A stretch of DNA of 64,000 nt. It comes from RGEC01 sp964626685 (GTDB lineage Bacteria; Bacteroidota; Bacteroidia; NS11-12g; UBA955). Of this stretch, positions 50,461 through 59,122 are shown in pieces; within the stretch, counting starts at the first letter, position 1; each line of letters begins with the position of its first letter. The stretch covers positions 124,001 to 188,000 of the forward strand of contig CAZVJY010000003.1 in assembly GCA_964626685.1 (NCBI GenBank), in the 5' to 3' direction. Both the position numbers and the translations under genes were made by a program. A model generated the notes under the pieces. It did no database searches and was not told the origin of the DNA. It was given only the letters and a program-made list of their open reading frames with translations.

Positions 50461-51465
50461 ATGCCAGTGAATAAAGATGCCCTGGGCCGGTACCGCATTA
50501 TTGATGAAATGCTGAAAAGACGGTCTTTCCCGAGCAAGGAAGACCTGATAGATGCTATTGAAAATCGCCTGGGATACAGCATTAGCAGCCGCACGCTGGA
50601 TGAAGATATCAATAACATGCGCAATAACCAGGATCTGGGCTATATGGCGCCCATTGCCTACGACAAGACGCGGAAGGGATATTATTACCAAACATCCGAT
50701 TATTCCATCACCGGTTTGCCTATCAGCCGTGATGATATTGAAAAGCTGAAATATGCGGCGGATATTTTAAACCAGTTCAGCGGTGTTCCCTACCTGGCAG
50801 AAATTCATCGGCCCATTGAACAGCTGGAACGCATTATTCGTGTGGGAAGTGCCACCGGGCAGTGGCTCAGCCGGCAGGTTATACAAATGGAAGTACCGGC
50901 GGAGTGGCCAGAAAAAGGTATTTTTGAAACTGCAGTGGAAGGTATATTGCAAAAAAGCATTATGACGGTGCGATACAAACCCTTTGGAGGCGTGGAAAGC
51001 CAGCCTTTTCGCATTCGTCCGTATTTGCTTAAGGAATTCAATAACCGCTGGTACCTGGTGGCTTTTGCCGAGCATCGAAACGAGGTACGTAATTATGGTC
51101 TGGATCGCTTTACGGAAGCGGTGCTTACGACGGATACATACCATGAAGCCTTTGATGCCGAATCCTATTTTGCCCATGCCATGGGAATTACGGTGGTGAA
51201 CAATGCCGCACCCGTGGCAGTAGAATTGCTGTTTGCCCCCGAAAGCGCTGCTTATGTGCTTTCCTCCGGACTGCATGCCACCCAGGAGATATTGGAAAAC
51301 CATCTGCAAAAAGGACTTCATGTGCGCATTACGGTGCATCTTTCCGAGGAGCTAAACATGTTCATCCGCAGCTATGGCAGCCGGGTGCAGGTGTTGCAGC
51401 CCGCAACGCTGCGCGAGGCGTGGCTGGAGGATATGCGGAAGGGGCTGGAGCGGGCGGGAGGTTAA
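50461..51465 (+). CDS. WYL-domain transcriptional regulator
   Basis: 334 residues. N-terminal winged-helix DNA-binding region (GRYRIIDEMLKRRSFPSKEDLIDAIENRLG, then SSRTLDEDINNMRN). A WYL sensor domain from ~165 (MTVRYKPFGG, FNNRWYLVAFAEHRNEVRNYGLDRF) follows, and a C-terminal WCX extension to the end. WYL regulators bind nucleic-acid-derived or other small ligands. Targets unknown; overlaps convergent acs by 4 nt. Confidence 0.88.
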   Translation: MPVNKDALGRYRIIDEMLKRRSFPSKEDLIDAIENRLGYSISSRTLDEDINNMRNNQDLGYMAPIAYDKTRKGYYYQTSDYSITGLPISRDDIEKLKYAADILNQFSGVPYLAEIHRPIEQLERIIRVGSATGQWLSRQVIQMEVPAEWPEKGIFETAVEGILQKSIMTVRYKPFGGVESQPFRIRPYLLKEFNNRWYLVAFAEHRNEVRNYGLDRFTEAVLTTDTYHEAFDAESYFAHAMGITVVNNAAPVAVELLFAPESAAYVLSSGLHATQEILENHLQKGLHVRITVHLSEELNMFIRSYGSRVQVLQPATLREAWLEDMRKGLERAGG

Positions 51466-53378
51466 ACTAGCTTCCCCCTTAAAATCTCCTCCACCACACC
51501 CGGGTCTAGCAAGGTGGTGGTATCGCCGAGGTTTTGGGTTTCGCCTTCGGCAATTTTGCGCAATATGCGCCGCATAATCTTGCCACTGCGGGTTTTGGGT
51601 AGTCCGCTCACAAACTGGATTTGATCAGGTTTGGCAATGGGGCCAATCACCTGCGAAACCGTTTGCAGGATATCCTGTCGCAGTTCACTTTCATTCTCGG
51701 GCTTGGTGCCGCAAATGACGTAGGCATAAATGCCCTGCCCTTTGATGTCGTGCGGAAAGCCCACCACGGCGCTTTCTACTACGCCGGCGTGCATGTTGAT
51801 GGCGTTTTCCACCTCGGCGGTCCCTATTCGGTGGCCGGAAACATTCAGCACATCATCTACGCGGCCCGTGATGCGGTAGTGTCCTTCTTCATCACGCAGG
51901 CAGCCATCGCCGGTGAAATAGAATCCCGGGTATGTGGAGAAATAGGTTTGCCGGCAGCGTTCGTGGTCGCCCCAGGTGCTGCGGATGATGCCCGGCCAGG
52001 ATTTTATGATACACAGATTGCCTGAAACCCCGTTTCCGCTGATTTCTTTGCCATTTTCATCCACCAGAACCGGAAATACACCCGGCAGGGGCAGGGTGGC
52101 AAAGGTGGGTTTTGAGGGCGTTACCCCGGCCAAATTGCTAATCATGACGCCGCCTGTTTCGGTTTGCCACCAGGTATCGGCAATGGGGGCTTTGCCTTTG
52201 CCCACTTCGCGGTCATACCAGTGCCATGCCTCGGCATTGATGGGTTCGCCCACAGTTCCCAATACTTTCAGCGAAGAAAGGTCTTTGTTTTGCAGCGGTT
52301 CTTTACCAAAAGTCATCAGGCTGCGTATGGCGGTGGGTGCGGTATAGAGAATGTCGGTGCGGTGTTTTTGAACAATGTCCCAAAAGCGGCTTGCATCGGG
52401 CCAGGTGGGAATGCCTTCAAACATAAGCGTGGTGGCGCCTGCGCTCAGCGGGCCATAGAGGATGTAGCTGTGGCCGGTAATCCAGCCAATATCTGCGGTG
52501 CAGAAATGGATTTGTCCCGGTTGGTACTGAAACACGTTTACAAACGTGTAGTGGGCCCAAACCATGTAGCCTGCGGTGGTGTGTACCACGCCCTTGGGTT
52601 TGCCGGTAGAACCCGAAGTATAGAGTATAAACAACGGATCTTCGGAATCCATGCTTGCGGCGGGGCAGTGGGTGTTGCCGCTTGCCTGCATAGCTTCGGT
52701 TTCGGCCTGCCAGTCGTAATCGCGTCCGTTGCGCATGCTCACGGGTTCGTGGGTGCGGCGCAGCACCCACACGGTTTGTGCGGTGGGACAATGCTGCAGG
52801 GCCTCATCCACCACGTTCTTCAGTGGAATGCTTTTGGCGCCTCGGAATGCACCGTCGCAGGTAATGATGGCTTTGGCACCGGCATCCTGGACGCGGTCGG
52901 CAATGCTATTGGCGCTGAAGCCGCCAAAAATTACAGAATGTATGGCTCCAATGCGGGCGCAGGCCAGCACGGCTATGGCCAATTCGGGCACCATGCCCAT
53001 GTAGATGCAAACCCGGTCACCTTTGCCGATGCCGCGGTGTTTCAGTACGTTGGCAAATAGCATCACTTCATCCAGTAGTTGTTTGTAGGTAAGGGTTCTG
53101 CCGGGTTCCCCGGGGTTATTCGGTTCCCAGATAATCGCGATGGTATTGGGTTGAGAGGCAGCGTAGCGGTCAAGACAGTTTTCAGTGATGTTGAGTTTGC
53201 CTCCTTCAAACCAGCTGTGGGTGGCGCTATGGAAATCGGAGCGAACTATAGAATGCCAGGGCTTATGCCAGGTAAAATGCGACGCGATACCGGCCCAAAA
53301 GGCTTCGGGATCTTCATGGCTTTGTCGGTAGGCATCATGATACGCCTCAAGGTTCTTTATCTGGTAGGGAAAAGACAT
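51462..53378 (-). CDS. acs: Acetyl-CoA synthetase
   Basis: AMP-forming acetate-CoA ligase. 638 residues from the ATG at 53378 (MSFPYQIKNLEAYHD), the usual family size; the frame extends further upstream but without family sequence. Key blocks: YMGMVPELAIAVLACARIGA, ILYTSGSTGKPKGVVHT (P-loop), WWQTETGGVMI, FYFTGDGCLRDEEGHYRITGRVDDVLNVSGHRIGT, and LPKTRSGKIMRRILRK with the acetylation-sensitive Lys. TATTTTCG lies 8 nt before the ATG. Allows growth on acetate. Confidence 0.97.
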   Translation of the reverse strand: MSFPYQIKNLEAYHDAYRQSHEDPEAFWAGIASHFTWHKPWHSIVRSDFHSATHSWFEGGKLNITENCLDRYAASQPNTIAIIWEPNNPGEPGRTLTYKQLLDEVMLFANVLKHRGIGKGDRVCIYMGMVPELAIAVLACARIGAIHSVIFGGFSANSIADRVQDAGAKAIITCDGAFRGAKSIPLKNVVDEALQHCPTAQTVWVLRRTHEPVSMRNGRDYDWQAETEAMQASGNTHCPAASMDSEDPLFILYTSGSTGKPKGVVHTTAGYMVWAHYTFVNVFQYQPGQIHFCTADIGWITGHSYILYGPLSAGATTLMFEGIPTWPDASRFWDIVQKHRTDILYTAPTAIRSLMTFGKEPLQNKDLSSLKVLGTVGEPINAEAWHWYDREVGKGKAPIADTWWQTETGGVMISNLAGVTPSKPTFATLPLPGVFPVLVDENGKEISGNGVSGNLCIIKSWPGIIRSTWGDHERCRQTYFSTYPGFYFTGDGCLRDEEGHYRITGRVDDVLNVSGHRIGTAEVENAINMHAGVVESAVVGFPHDIKGQGIYAYVICGTKPENESELRQDILQTVSQVIGPIAKPDQIQFVSGLPKTRSGKIMRRILRKIAEGETQNLGDTTTLLDPGVVEEILRGKLV

Positions 53379-53479
53379 GCTTAATGCGAAAATAGGGGAA
53401 TTTTGGGGATGGATGAAGGCCGGTTTGTTTATCAACAATCGGGGAAATGTCAGAAAATGGTATTTACATGAGCCTTCTC

Positions 53480-53487
53480 TAACTTCG
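53480..53487 (+). promoter_or_regulatory. -7-like element (TAACTTCG) before the 53492 gene
   Basis: TAACTTCG, four bases (CCCC), then ATG. Same geometry as maf, xth and purM. Confidence 0.4.
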
Positions 53488-53491
53488 CCCC

Positions 53492-54115
53492 ATGCGCCTC
53501 GCCGCAATCGTTTTTAGCCTTGTTGCATTCACCCTGCAGGCACAGGACAGCACACGTATTCGCTGGAATCCGGTGGATACGGTGCGAACATACCTGATGC
53601 GAACCCCAGGCCTCAGGCTGGGTTTTGACAGCCGCAAATCCATTATGGGCGGGGTGCCGGTGGATGTGAACGGACTGCGCTACGGCCTGGATTTTGGGAA
53701 AGTGGCTGTGTGGACGGGCTACTACAACAGCCGCCTGCTGCAAACTCTGGATCGTGATACATTGAATCAGGGTTTTGCCTATACCAGCTCCACACTTGAA
53801 TATTATGTGCACCAAAGCTGGCGGTTTGAGGTGGTAACCTCCTTTCAGGCGGGTATTGGAAACGGCTGGGAATACCGTAAAAGTGGTTCAAACATAAAGA
53901 AAGCCAATATTGGGATGATAGTGCCCCTGGAGGCCGGTATTGGTGGCACAGTGCGGTTTCTGCGTTATTTTGGCTTTTATGCGGGTGTAGGTATCCGCGT
54001 TTCCGGTTTGGAAACCACCAATTTTACCGGTCCGTACTGGTCATATGGTCTCACGTACTTTACAGGCACCATGTACCGCGATGCCAAAAAGTATATGAAA
54101 AAGCACTACAGGTAA
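53492..54115 (+). CDS. Hypothetical exported, outer-membrane-like protein
   Basis: 207 residues. Signal peptide (MRLAAIVFSLVAFTLQAQ). Mature part shows amphipathic strands and glycine-aromatic patterns (LRYGLDFGKVAVWTGYYN, FRYFGFYAGVGIRVSGLE-like stretches, YWSYGLTYFTG) of a small outer-membrane beta barrel. C-terminus is basic (YRDAKKYMKKHYR). No named family. Divergent from acs, convergent with the thioredoxin-domain gene by 1 nt. Confidence 0.6.
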   Translation: MRLAAIVFSLVAFTLQAQDSTRIRWNPVDTVRTYLMRTPGLRLGFDSRKSIMGGVPVDVNGLRYGLDFGKVAVWTGYYNSRLLQTLDRDTLNQGFAYTSSTLEYYVHQSWRFEVVTSFQAGIGNGWEYRKSGSNIKKANIGMIVPLEAGIGGTVRFLRYFGFYAGVGIRVSGLETTNFTGPYWSYGLTYFTGTMYRDAKKYMKKHYR

Positions 54116-54116
54116 A

Positions 54117-55682
54117 TTACTTTTTGTTTGCTGCTTCTTCCGTCTCTTCTCTTTCAAAGTGGCCGATGAAATCCTCAATCTTTTCGCTGTCTATGCGGTT
54201 GGCCAGGATTTTCTTGTCTTTATCCAGTACGAAAATGGTAGGATTGGCTACAATGTAATATGACTGCATGTTGTGGGCCATTTCTTCGGAGCGCACTATG
54301 CCGCGTCGAAGGTGAATGAATTCTTTCACTTCGGGATGCTCAGCCAGATACTGAATCCATTCCGCTTTTTTATCGCTGCTTGCCAGTGCGATTACCTTCC
54401 AGCCTTTCTTTTTATTCTTTTCGTATACTTTGGCCAGTTTTGGCATAACCTCTTTGCAATGTCCGCAGGTAGGATCCCAGAAAATCATCAGGGTGAAGGG
54501 TGCTTTTACAGCAGCGGTATTTACCCAGGTGCTATCAGGGGTGAGCAATTCCAGCGGTGGAGCTATTCTTCCAACAAGGGTGGAAGACTTTCTGATAGCA
54601 GCTTCACACATTTTATCAATGGTGGCACTGTCTGTCCACCAGGCCCTGCCATTGCAGTAATTGTTTACGGCCAGGTTTACAAATACGGCGTCCTGACCCA
54701 TGATTTTACTGGTTTCAAACTTGTAGGTCAGGTGATAAATCACAAAGTGCTCCAGATCTATGGTGTTTTTAACCTTTCCCAGAATCATGTCGCATTCCTT
54801 GATACAACTGTCCGGATCCGGGCTCACCAGTTTGTCGAAATAGAAATTCAGTTTTTGTTTGATTAAGTTCACCGGCATGCGCACCAAGCCGTCTTCTCCT
54901 AAATCCACATGGTCCCAGTAGTGGGTTTTATAGTAGCGATAGGGGAAAGCACTGTCTTTGGTTCCATCGGGATTGGTGGGTAGTTCTTCAGGAACATCTA
55001 CGTCCATCATGGCATAGAGGAAGCGCGACAGCAGGTGATCGGGGTGTGCAGCAATAAAATCTTTATCGTAGCTTTCTTTTTTCTCGAAAATGGCTTTCTG
55101 TCTGGTTTGCAGGTCTTTTTTTGTCTTTTCGTTGGTTTCAATTTTAATGCTTTCTTCCAGTTTGCCAATTTCTATGCCGAGACTTACCCTTCCATTCTGG
55201 TATGCAGCAAAGGCTGTGTTCTGCTCTGAACCATCTACAGTCATGGTCCCATAGTATTCACGCTTCCAGTACTGGGTGTCTGTGCTGATGGTAAAGTCCT
55301 GATCATCATCTACGATAAACTCAAAGAAATCTGCTTTTTTCGGCATTACGAAAAGGTACATGCCCCTCTGCAGTTTTTTGTTTCCGGTGAAGGTAAGCAG
55401 GCCTTTTTTGTCTACTACCGCAGTGTCACGCAGGTATTTATTATCGAGGTAGTAATCGGCGATGTAGGCTGTATCACCGGTTTTTAGTCCACGAATTTTG
55501 AAGCGGAGATTGTACGTTCCGGGTTCCCTTCCGTCCCAGTTTTTGGCATTGGTGAGTTTGGGATAAACTCCGATATTATTGATTTTTACAGGTTCAGTGC
55601 GCTTGTAAGGCGTTATCTGTGCCATCAGTGCGGTGCTGCCTGCAAGCAGGGAGAAAAGGGTTAAAGTTCTTAGCATTGACAT
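54117..55682 (-). CDS. Exported DUF5106/thioredoxin-domain protein
   Basis: 521 residues. Signal peptide from the ATG at 55682 (MSMLRTLTLFSLLAGSTALMAQ). Residues ~40-140 are a beta domain with YNLRFKIRGLKTGDTAYIADYY, as in DUF4369-like N-termini. A helical middle (DUF5106-like, ~170-370) follows. A C-terminal TlpA/thioredoxin domain has the active site FWDPTCGHCKEVMPKL and VANPTIFVLDKDKKI. Periplasmic thiol-disulfide role likely. The frame remains open upstream of 55682, but that part overlaps the divergent ATL gene and is not credible. Confidence 0.8.
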   Translation of the reverse strand: MSMLRTLTLFSLLAGSTALMAQITPYKRTEPVKINNIGVYPKLTNAKNWDGREPGTYNLRFKIRGLKTGDTAYIADYYLDNKYLRDTAVVDKKGLLTFTGNKKLQRGMYLFVMPKKADFFEFIVDDDQDFTISTDTQYWKREYYGTMTVDGSEQNTAFAAYQNGRVSLGIEIGKLEESIKIETNEKTKKDLQTRQKAIFEKKESYDKDFIAAHPDHLLSRFLYAMMDVDVPEELPTNPDGTKDSAFPYRYYKTHYWDHVDLGEDGLVRMPVNLIKQKLNFYFDKLVSPDPDSCIKECDMILGKVKNTIDLEHFVIYHLTYKFETSKIMGQDAVFVNLAVNNYCNGRAWWTDSATIDKMCEAAIRKSSTLVGRIAPPLELLTPDSTWVNTAAVKAPFTLMIFWDPTCGHCKEVMPKLAKVYEKNKKKGWKVIALASSDKKAEWIQYLAEHPEVKEFIHLRRGIVRSEEMAHNMQSYYIVANPTIFVLDKDKKILANRIDSEKIEDFIGHFEREETEEAANKK

Positions 55683-55730
55683 TGGGTTTGCAATTGAACA
55701 AATATTTTGCAAATTTTGTTCCAAAACACC

Positions 55731-56081
55731 ATGAAAGCCGAGAAAGGTGACAAAAATGATTTTTTTGAGGATGTATATGCGGTAGTGCGCCTGATTCCAC
55801 GGGGTAGGGTAACGTCTTACGGCGCAATAGCAAGGTATCTGGGTACAGGCAGGAGCAGCCGTATGGTGGGATGGGCGATGAACAATAGCCATGGATTATC
55901 TGAGTCTGTTCCAGCGCACCGGGTGGTAAACAGGATGGGAATGCTGACAGGGAAGGCTCATTTTGGTAATGATGATACCATGCAAAAACGCCTGGAGGCA
56001 GAAGGGATAAAGGTTGAAAATGACTGTGTGGTTGACTTTGAGCAGTTGCTGTGGGATCCGGGCAGGGAGCTCGGATTTTAG
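55731..56081 (+). CDS. Alkyltransferase-like protein (ATL), MGMT family without active Cys
   Basis: 116 residues. This is the DNA-binding domain of O6-alkylguanine transferases: FFEDVYAVVRLIPRGRVTSYGAIARYLG, then SSRMVGWAMN with the arginine finger region. The active site, normally PCHR, reads VPAHRVVN, so the acceptor cysteine is replaced by Ala. That defines ATL proteins, which bind alkylated DNA and hand it to nucleotide excision repair. ATG at 55731; 3' end overlaps the pseudouridine synthase gene by 4 nt. Confidence 0.9.
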   Translation: MKAEKGDKNDFFEDVYAVVRLIPRGRVTSYGAIARYLGTGRSSRMVGWAMNNSHGLSESVPAHRVVNRMGMLTGKAHFGNDDTMQKRLEAEGIKVENDCVVDFEQLLWDPGRELGF

Positions 56082-56746
56082 CAGCCTTTCCACCAAGGCT
56101 GTTTGGGATAGGGTGCTGTAATCAGGATTTTTTCTGAGGTAACGGGGTGGTTAAATTCCAGTGAAAAGGCATGCAGGGCAATACTTCTGTCGGGGAGGGG
56201 CGTGCCGGCACCGTATTTAACGTCTCCAAGAATGGGCATGCCGGTTTTGGCCAGTTGTGCGCGGATCTGGTGGAAACGGCCGGTTTCCAGGTGGACGTTT
56301 AGCAGATAGCCGTTGGGTGCGTGTTTCAGCAGTTCGTAGTGCAGAATGGCTTCTTTGGCGCCAGCTTTGGGTTTTAGGTAGGTAAGGGCACGGTGGGTTT
56401 TGCTGTCTTTTCCGAGGTAATGGGTGAGGGTTTCGGTATTTTGGGGCGGCAGTGTGCTTACAAGGGCGCGGTAGGTTTTTTGGGTGGTTTTGGCGCGGAA
56501 CTGTTCGTTCATGCGGGCCAGGGCTTTGGAGGTGCGGGCCAGTAACACCACTCCGCTTACGGGTCTGTCCAGGCGGTGAATGAGGCCCACGAAGGCTTTG
56601 CCTGGTTTGTTATATTTGGCGGCAAGGTAATCCGAGACTATGTCAAGCAGGTGTACATCACCGGTCACATCGCCCTGCACGGCAAGTCCGGCGGGTTTGT
56701 TCACCGCAATGAGGTGGTTGTCTTCGTAAAGAACTTCGGGATGCAC
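56078..56746 (-). CDS. RluA-family RNA pseudouridine synthase
   Basis: 222 residues from GTG at 56746. Catalytic block GLIHRLDRPVSGVVLLARTSKAL with the active-site Asp, then QKTYRALV, GRFHQIRAQLAKTGMPILGDVKYG and LHAFSLEFNHP. No S4 domain, so a short RluA/TruC-like enzyme; rRNA or tRNA target unknown. The start is supported by GACCTTTG ending 4 nt upstream. The REP-like cluster begins just beyond its 5' end. Confidence 0.92.
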   Translation of the reverse strand: MHPEVLYEDNHLIAVNKPAGLAVQGDVTGDVHLLDIVSDYLAAKYNKPGKAFVGLIHRLDRPVSGVVLLARTSKALARMNEQFRAKTTQKTYRALVSTLPPQNTETLTHYLGKDSKTHRALTYLKPKAGAKEAILHYELLKHAPNGYLLNVHLETGRFHQIRAQLAKTGMPILGDVKYGAGTPLPDRSIALHAFSLEFNHPVTSEKILITAPYPKQPWWKGC

Positions 56747-56777
56747 GGTGCAAAGGTCGTGAAAACCGGGCTGATAT

Positions 56778-56844
56778 GCGAACCCTCCGGGTTCGGTTCA
56801 TATCCCTGCACTTCGTTAGGGATATATGAACCCTCCGGGTTCAG
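56778..56844 (+). repeat. REP-like composite element, copy 1
   Basis: Two GAACCC-TCC-GGGTTC hairpins (56780-56794 and 56828-56842) flank an inner hairpin TTCATATCCCT / AGGGATATATGAA with loop around GCACTTCGTT. This is a BIME-like pair. Confidence 0.85.
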
Positions 56845-56910
56845 CGTTGCAGGCTCTAATTATTCGCTGGATTAGTCCTTCGTTGACTGCTCGCGTTATT
56901 GGAGGTTTTT

Positions 56911-56977
56911 GCGAACCCTCCGGGTTTGGTTCAAATCCCCGCACTTCGTTACGGGCATGTGAAACCTCCGGGTTCAG
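56911..56977 (+). repeat. REP-like composite element, copy 2
   Basis: Same layout as copy 1 at the same 67-nt length: GAACCCTCCGGGTTT (56913-56927), an inner GTTCAAATCCCC / ACGGGCATGTGAA arm pair around GCACTTCGTT, and GAAACCTCCGGGTTC (56961-56975). It differs from copy 1 by scattered substitutions, some unpaired. Confidence 0.85.
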
Positions 56978-57049
56978 GGGTGGACAGCTCTATTTATCTG
57001 GTGGTGATGTCCTTTTTTGCTTGCTTGTGTTTTTATTGGGTAGGATTAT

Positions 57050-57068
57050 GCGAACCCTCCGGGTTCAG
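57050..57068 (+). repeat. REP-like single unit
   Basis: GAACCCTCCGGGTTC at 57052-57066. Its left flank (TGC) matches the first unit and its right flank (AGGGGTG) the last unit of composite copy 2, as if the middle had been deleted. Confidence 0.85.
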
Positions 57069-57132
57069 GGGTGCTGGCAAGGGTCGCTCTTTCTTGGGAG
57101 CTCCGGCTTGCATTATAATTTTGGTTTTGGTT

Positions 57133-57155
57133 ATGGCATCCCGGAGGGATGCCAT
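57133..57155. repeat. REP-like unit of the GGA-loop type
   Basis: ATGGCATCCC - GGA - GGGATGCCAT, a perfect 10-bp stem. The CCCGGAGGG core is the reverse complement of the CCCTCCGGG core in the units upstream, but the outer arms differ. Confidence 0.85.
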
Positions 57156-57185
57156 GTCATTATCCGCCAAAGGAGCCCCAAAACC

Positions 57186-57202
57186 CGACCCCGGAGGGGT
57201 CG
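57186..57202. repeat. REP-like unit adjoining the transposase gene
   Basis: CGACCCC - GGA - GGGGTCG, a perfect 7-bp stem, 4 nt past the transposase stop codon (on the minus strand). Same core as the 57133 unit. It may also end the transposase transcript. Confidence 0.85.
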
Positions 57203-57206
57203 CACC

Positions 57207-57686
57207 TCAAGAGTCCAAACCTTCGTTGAAATATCTCTCCTGATATTCAATATTGAATTTTTTAAGAAAATCCCGATATTCTTCTTCAAATGTCGTTTGC
57301 CGGTGATGTTCTTTTTGGTTGTTTATATAGTTAATTACATTATTAACGGCTGACTGGCTGTATGAAAATGCGCCATATCCCTCCTGCCAGCGAAAAGGTT
57401 TTTTACAGAAATGTTTATCGTTTACGAAGCCACCCGAAGAAAACTTAACCTCCTTAACTAAATCAGACAAACGGCAGGAAGGCTTCATTCCAATCAGAAT
57501 ATGGATGTGGTCTTCAACGCCGTTTATGGCCATCAGTTTCCGTCCTTTCGCCGTGATAATCCCTGTGATATATTTAAAAAGCTCCTCTTCCCACTCTTCC
57601 CGAATCAGTTTTTCTCTCCGTCTAACTACAAAAACCAATTGAATGTATATCTGTGAAAATGAATCTGCCACAAAACAAATATACAT
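57207..57686 (-). CDS. IS200-like / REP-associated tyrosine transposase (RAYT-type)
   Basis: 159 residues of the Y1 HUH single-strand transposase family. IYIQLVFVVRRREKLI opens the domain, the HUH motif is VEDHIHILIGM, and the catalytic tyrosine region is WQEGYGAFSYSQSAVNNVINYI, followed by the conserved NQKEHH...FEEEYRDFLKKF tail. Such enzymes in Bacteroidota occur either as IS200 copies or as single-copy RAYTs that mobilise REP hairpins. The cluster of hairpins at 56778-57202, directly past its stop codon, favours the RAYT reading. The gene appears intact. Confidence 0.88.
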   Translation of the reverse strand: MYICFVADSFSQIYIQLVFVVRRREKLIREEWEEELFKYITGIITAKGRKLMAINGVEDHIHILIGMKPSCRLSDLVKEVKFSSGGFVNDKHFCKKPFRWQEGYGAFSYSQSAVNNVINYINNQKEHHRQTTFEEEYRDFLKKFNIEYQERYFNEGLDS

Positions 57687-57769
57687 TAAAATCTACGCAT
57701 TAAAATAAAAATACAATATTAAATGTGTGAAATCCGCATTTAACCTGCCTGGCCCTATTTTTGTAGTTC

Positions 57770-59122
57770 TTGAAACGCTTCCTTTCTCCCCATCGCCCTA
57801 CTGTTATTCAAACTTTTACCCTTGCCATGCCCATCATTATGGGGCAGTTGGGCATCGTGCTTATGGGCGTTGCCGACACCCTGATGGTGGGTAGATTAGG
57901 AAAGGATGTATTGGCGGCTGCAAATCAGGCCAACAGCATTTTCTTTATGGTTTCCAGCGTCACTTTCGGGGTGATGTTTGCCATCAGTTCACGGGTAAGT
58001 ATTCAGTACGGCGAGGGGTTGCGGAAGGAAACCTTCGCTACCTACCGTGCAGGGCAGGTTGCGGCTATACTGCTTTTTTTGTGTCAGTTTGTGCTGCTGG
58101 AAATCATTATCCAGAACTTTGAGTGGCTTGGACAGGCAGATAGTATCAACCGGCTTACCCCCGATTTTTTGCGCATCATCAATTATTCGGCTTTGCCCAT
58201 GCTGCTGTCCACTGCATCCAGGCAGTATACCGATGGCCTTGGACACACCAAGGTTGCTATGTCCATCACGTTTGGCGGTCTTGCCCTAAACGTTTTGCTA
58301 AACTACGGCCTCATATACGGCAATCTTGGCTTACCGGACATGGGTATGCTGGGTGCGGCCTGGGCTACACTGATAGCCCGCGTGGGCATGGCACTGTCCG
58401 GTATATGGTATATTCGTTATTCAGGTTTTCTTGCGGCTTACCGCCCTACAGTAATGCCTGCATGGCATGAGATTAAAACACAGCTTTCGGCACTTTGGAA
58501 ACTGGGACTTCCCGTAGGGCTTCAGACCTTTGCCGAGTGGGCATGTTTCAGCATTTCAGGGCTGATGGTCGGATGGCTGGGAACGGCACAGGTGGCGGCA
58601 CATGCGGTTGCACTCAATGTGGCTTCTGTAGCCTATATGGTGGTGAGCGGCCTGGCTGTTGCCGGGAGTATTCTGGTAGGAAATGCCTACGGTGAAAAAA
58701 ACAAAGACGCCATACTAAAAGTCGCCCATGCTACGTTTTTTATTGTCGTGGTTTTTCAGCTGGTAAATGCCTTTATTTTTGTGTTGTTCAATAAGCAGAT
58801 TGCAGGTTGGTATGGCGTGGAGGCTGAAGTTATGCCTGTTATATTGCCATTGTTCTTCCTGGCGGCCCTTTTTCAGCTGGCCGATGGCATACAGGCCGGT
58901 GCCATGAATCTGCTTAGGGGTATAACCGATGTGAAATGGTCATCCCTGATTTCTGTAGTATCCTACTGGGTGATTTCATTGCCGGCTTCCTACATACTGG
59001 GAATAGTGCTGGACGGCAAAGTGTTTGGAATCTGGACCGGTTTTACGCTTGGGCTGTTTGTAGCTGCTGCATTTGGTGTCTGGCGTTTTTATTATAAATT
59101 GAACCGATTACAATGGGAATAA
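57770..59122 (+). CDS. MATE-family multidrug/metabolite efflux transporter
   Basis: 450 residues, twelve TM helices in two six-helix halves. LAMPIIMGQLGIVLMGVADTLMVGRLG in TM1 and LGLPVGLQTFAEWACFSISGLMVGWLGTAQVAAHAVALN at the start of the second half are the MATE signatures. Exports cationic drugs or metabolites with Na+ or H+. The first plausible start is TTG at 57770, 6 nt after TATTTTTG. Overlaps the next gene by 10 nt. Confidence 0.93.
   Translation: MKRFLSPHRPTVIQTFTLAMPIIMGQLGIVLMGVADTLMVGRLGKDVLAAANQANSIFFMVSSVTFGVMFAISSRVSIQYGEGLRKETFATYRAGQVAAILLFLCQFVLLEIIIQNFEWLGQADSINRLTPDFLRIINYSALPMLLSTASRQYTDGLGHTKVAMSITFGGLALNVLLNYGLIYGNLGLPDMGMLGAAWATLIARVGMALSGIWYIRYSGFLAAYRPTVMPAWHEIKTQLSALWKLGLPVGLQTFAEWACFSISGLMVGWLGTAQVAAHAVALNVASVAYMVVSGLAVAGSILVGNAYGEKNKDAILKVAHATFFIVVVFQLVNAFIFVLFNKQIAGWYGVEAEVMPVILPLFFLAALFQLADGIQAGAMNLLRGITDVKWSSLISVVSYWVISLPASYILGIVLDGKVFGIWTGFTLGLFVAAAFGVWRFYYKLNRLQWE

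Noticed and set aside
53379..53507. N-terminal extension of acetyl-CoA synthetase upstream of 53378
   Set aside because: The extra residues lack family similarity, and the extended frame would overlap the divergent gene at 53492 and the TATTTTCG box.
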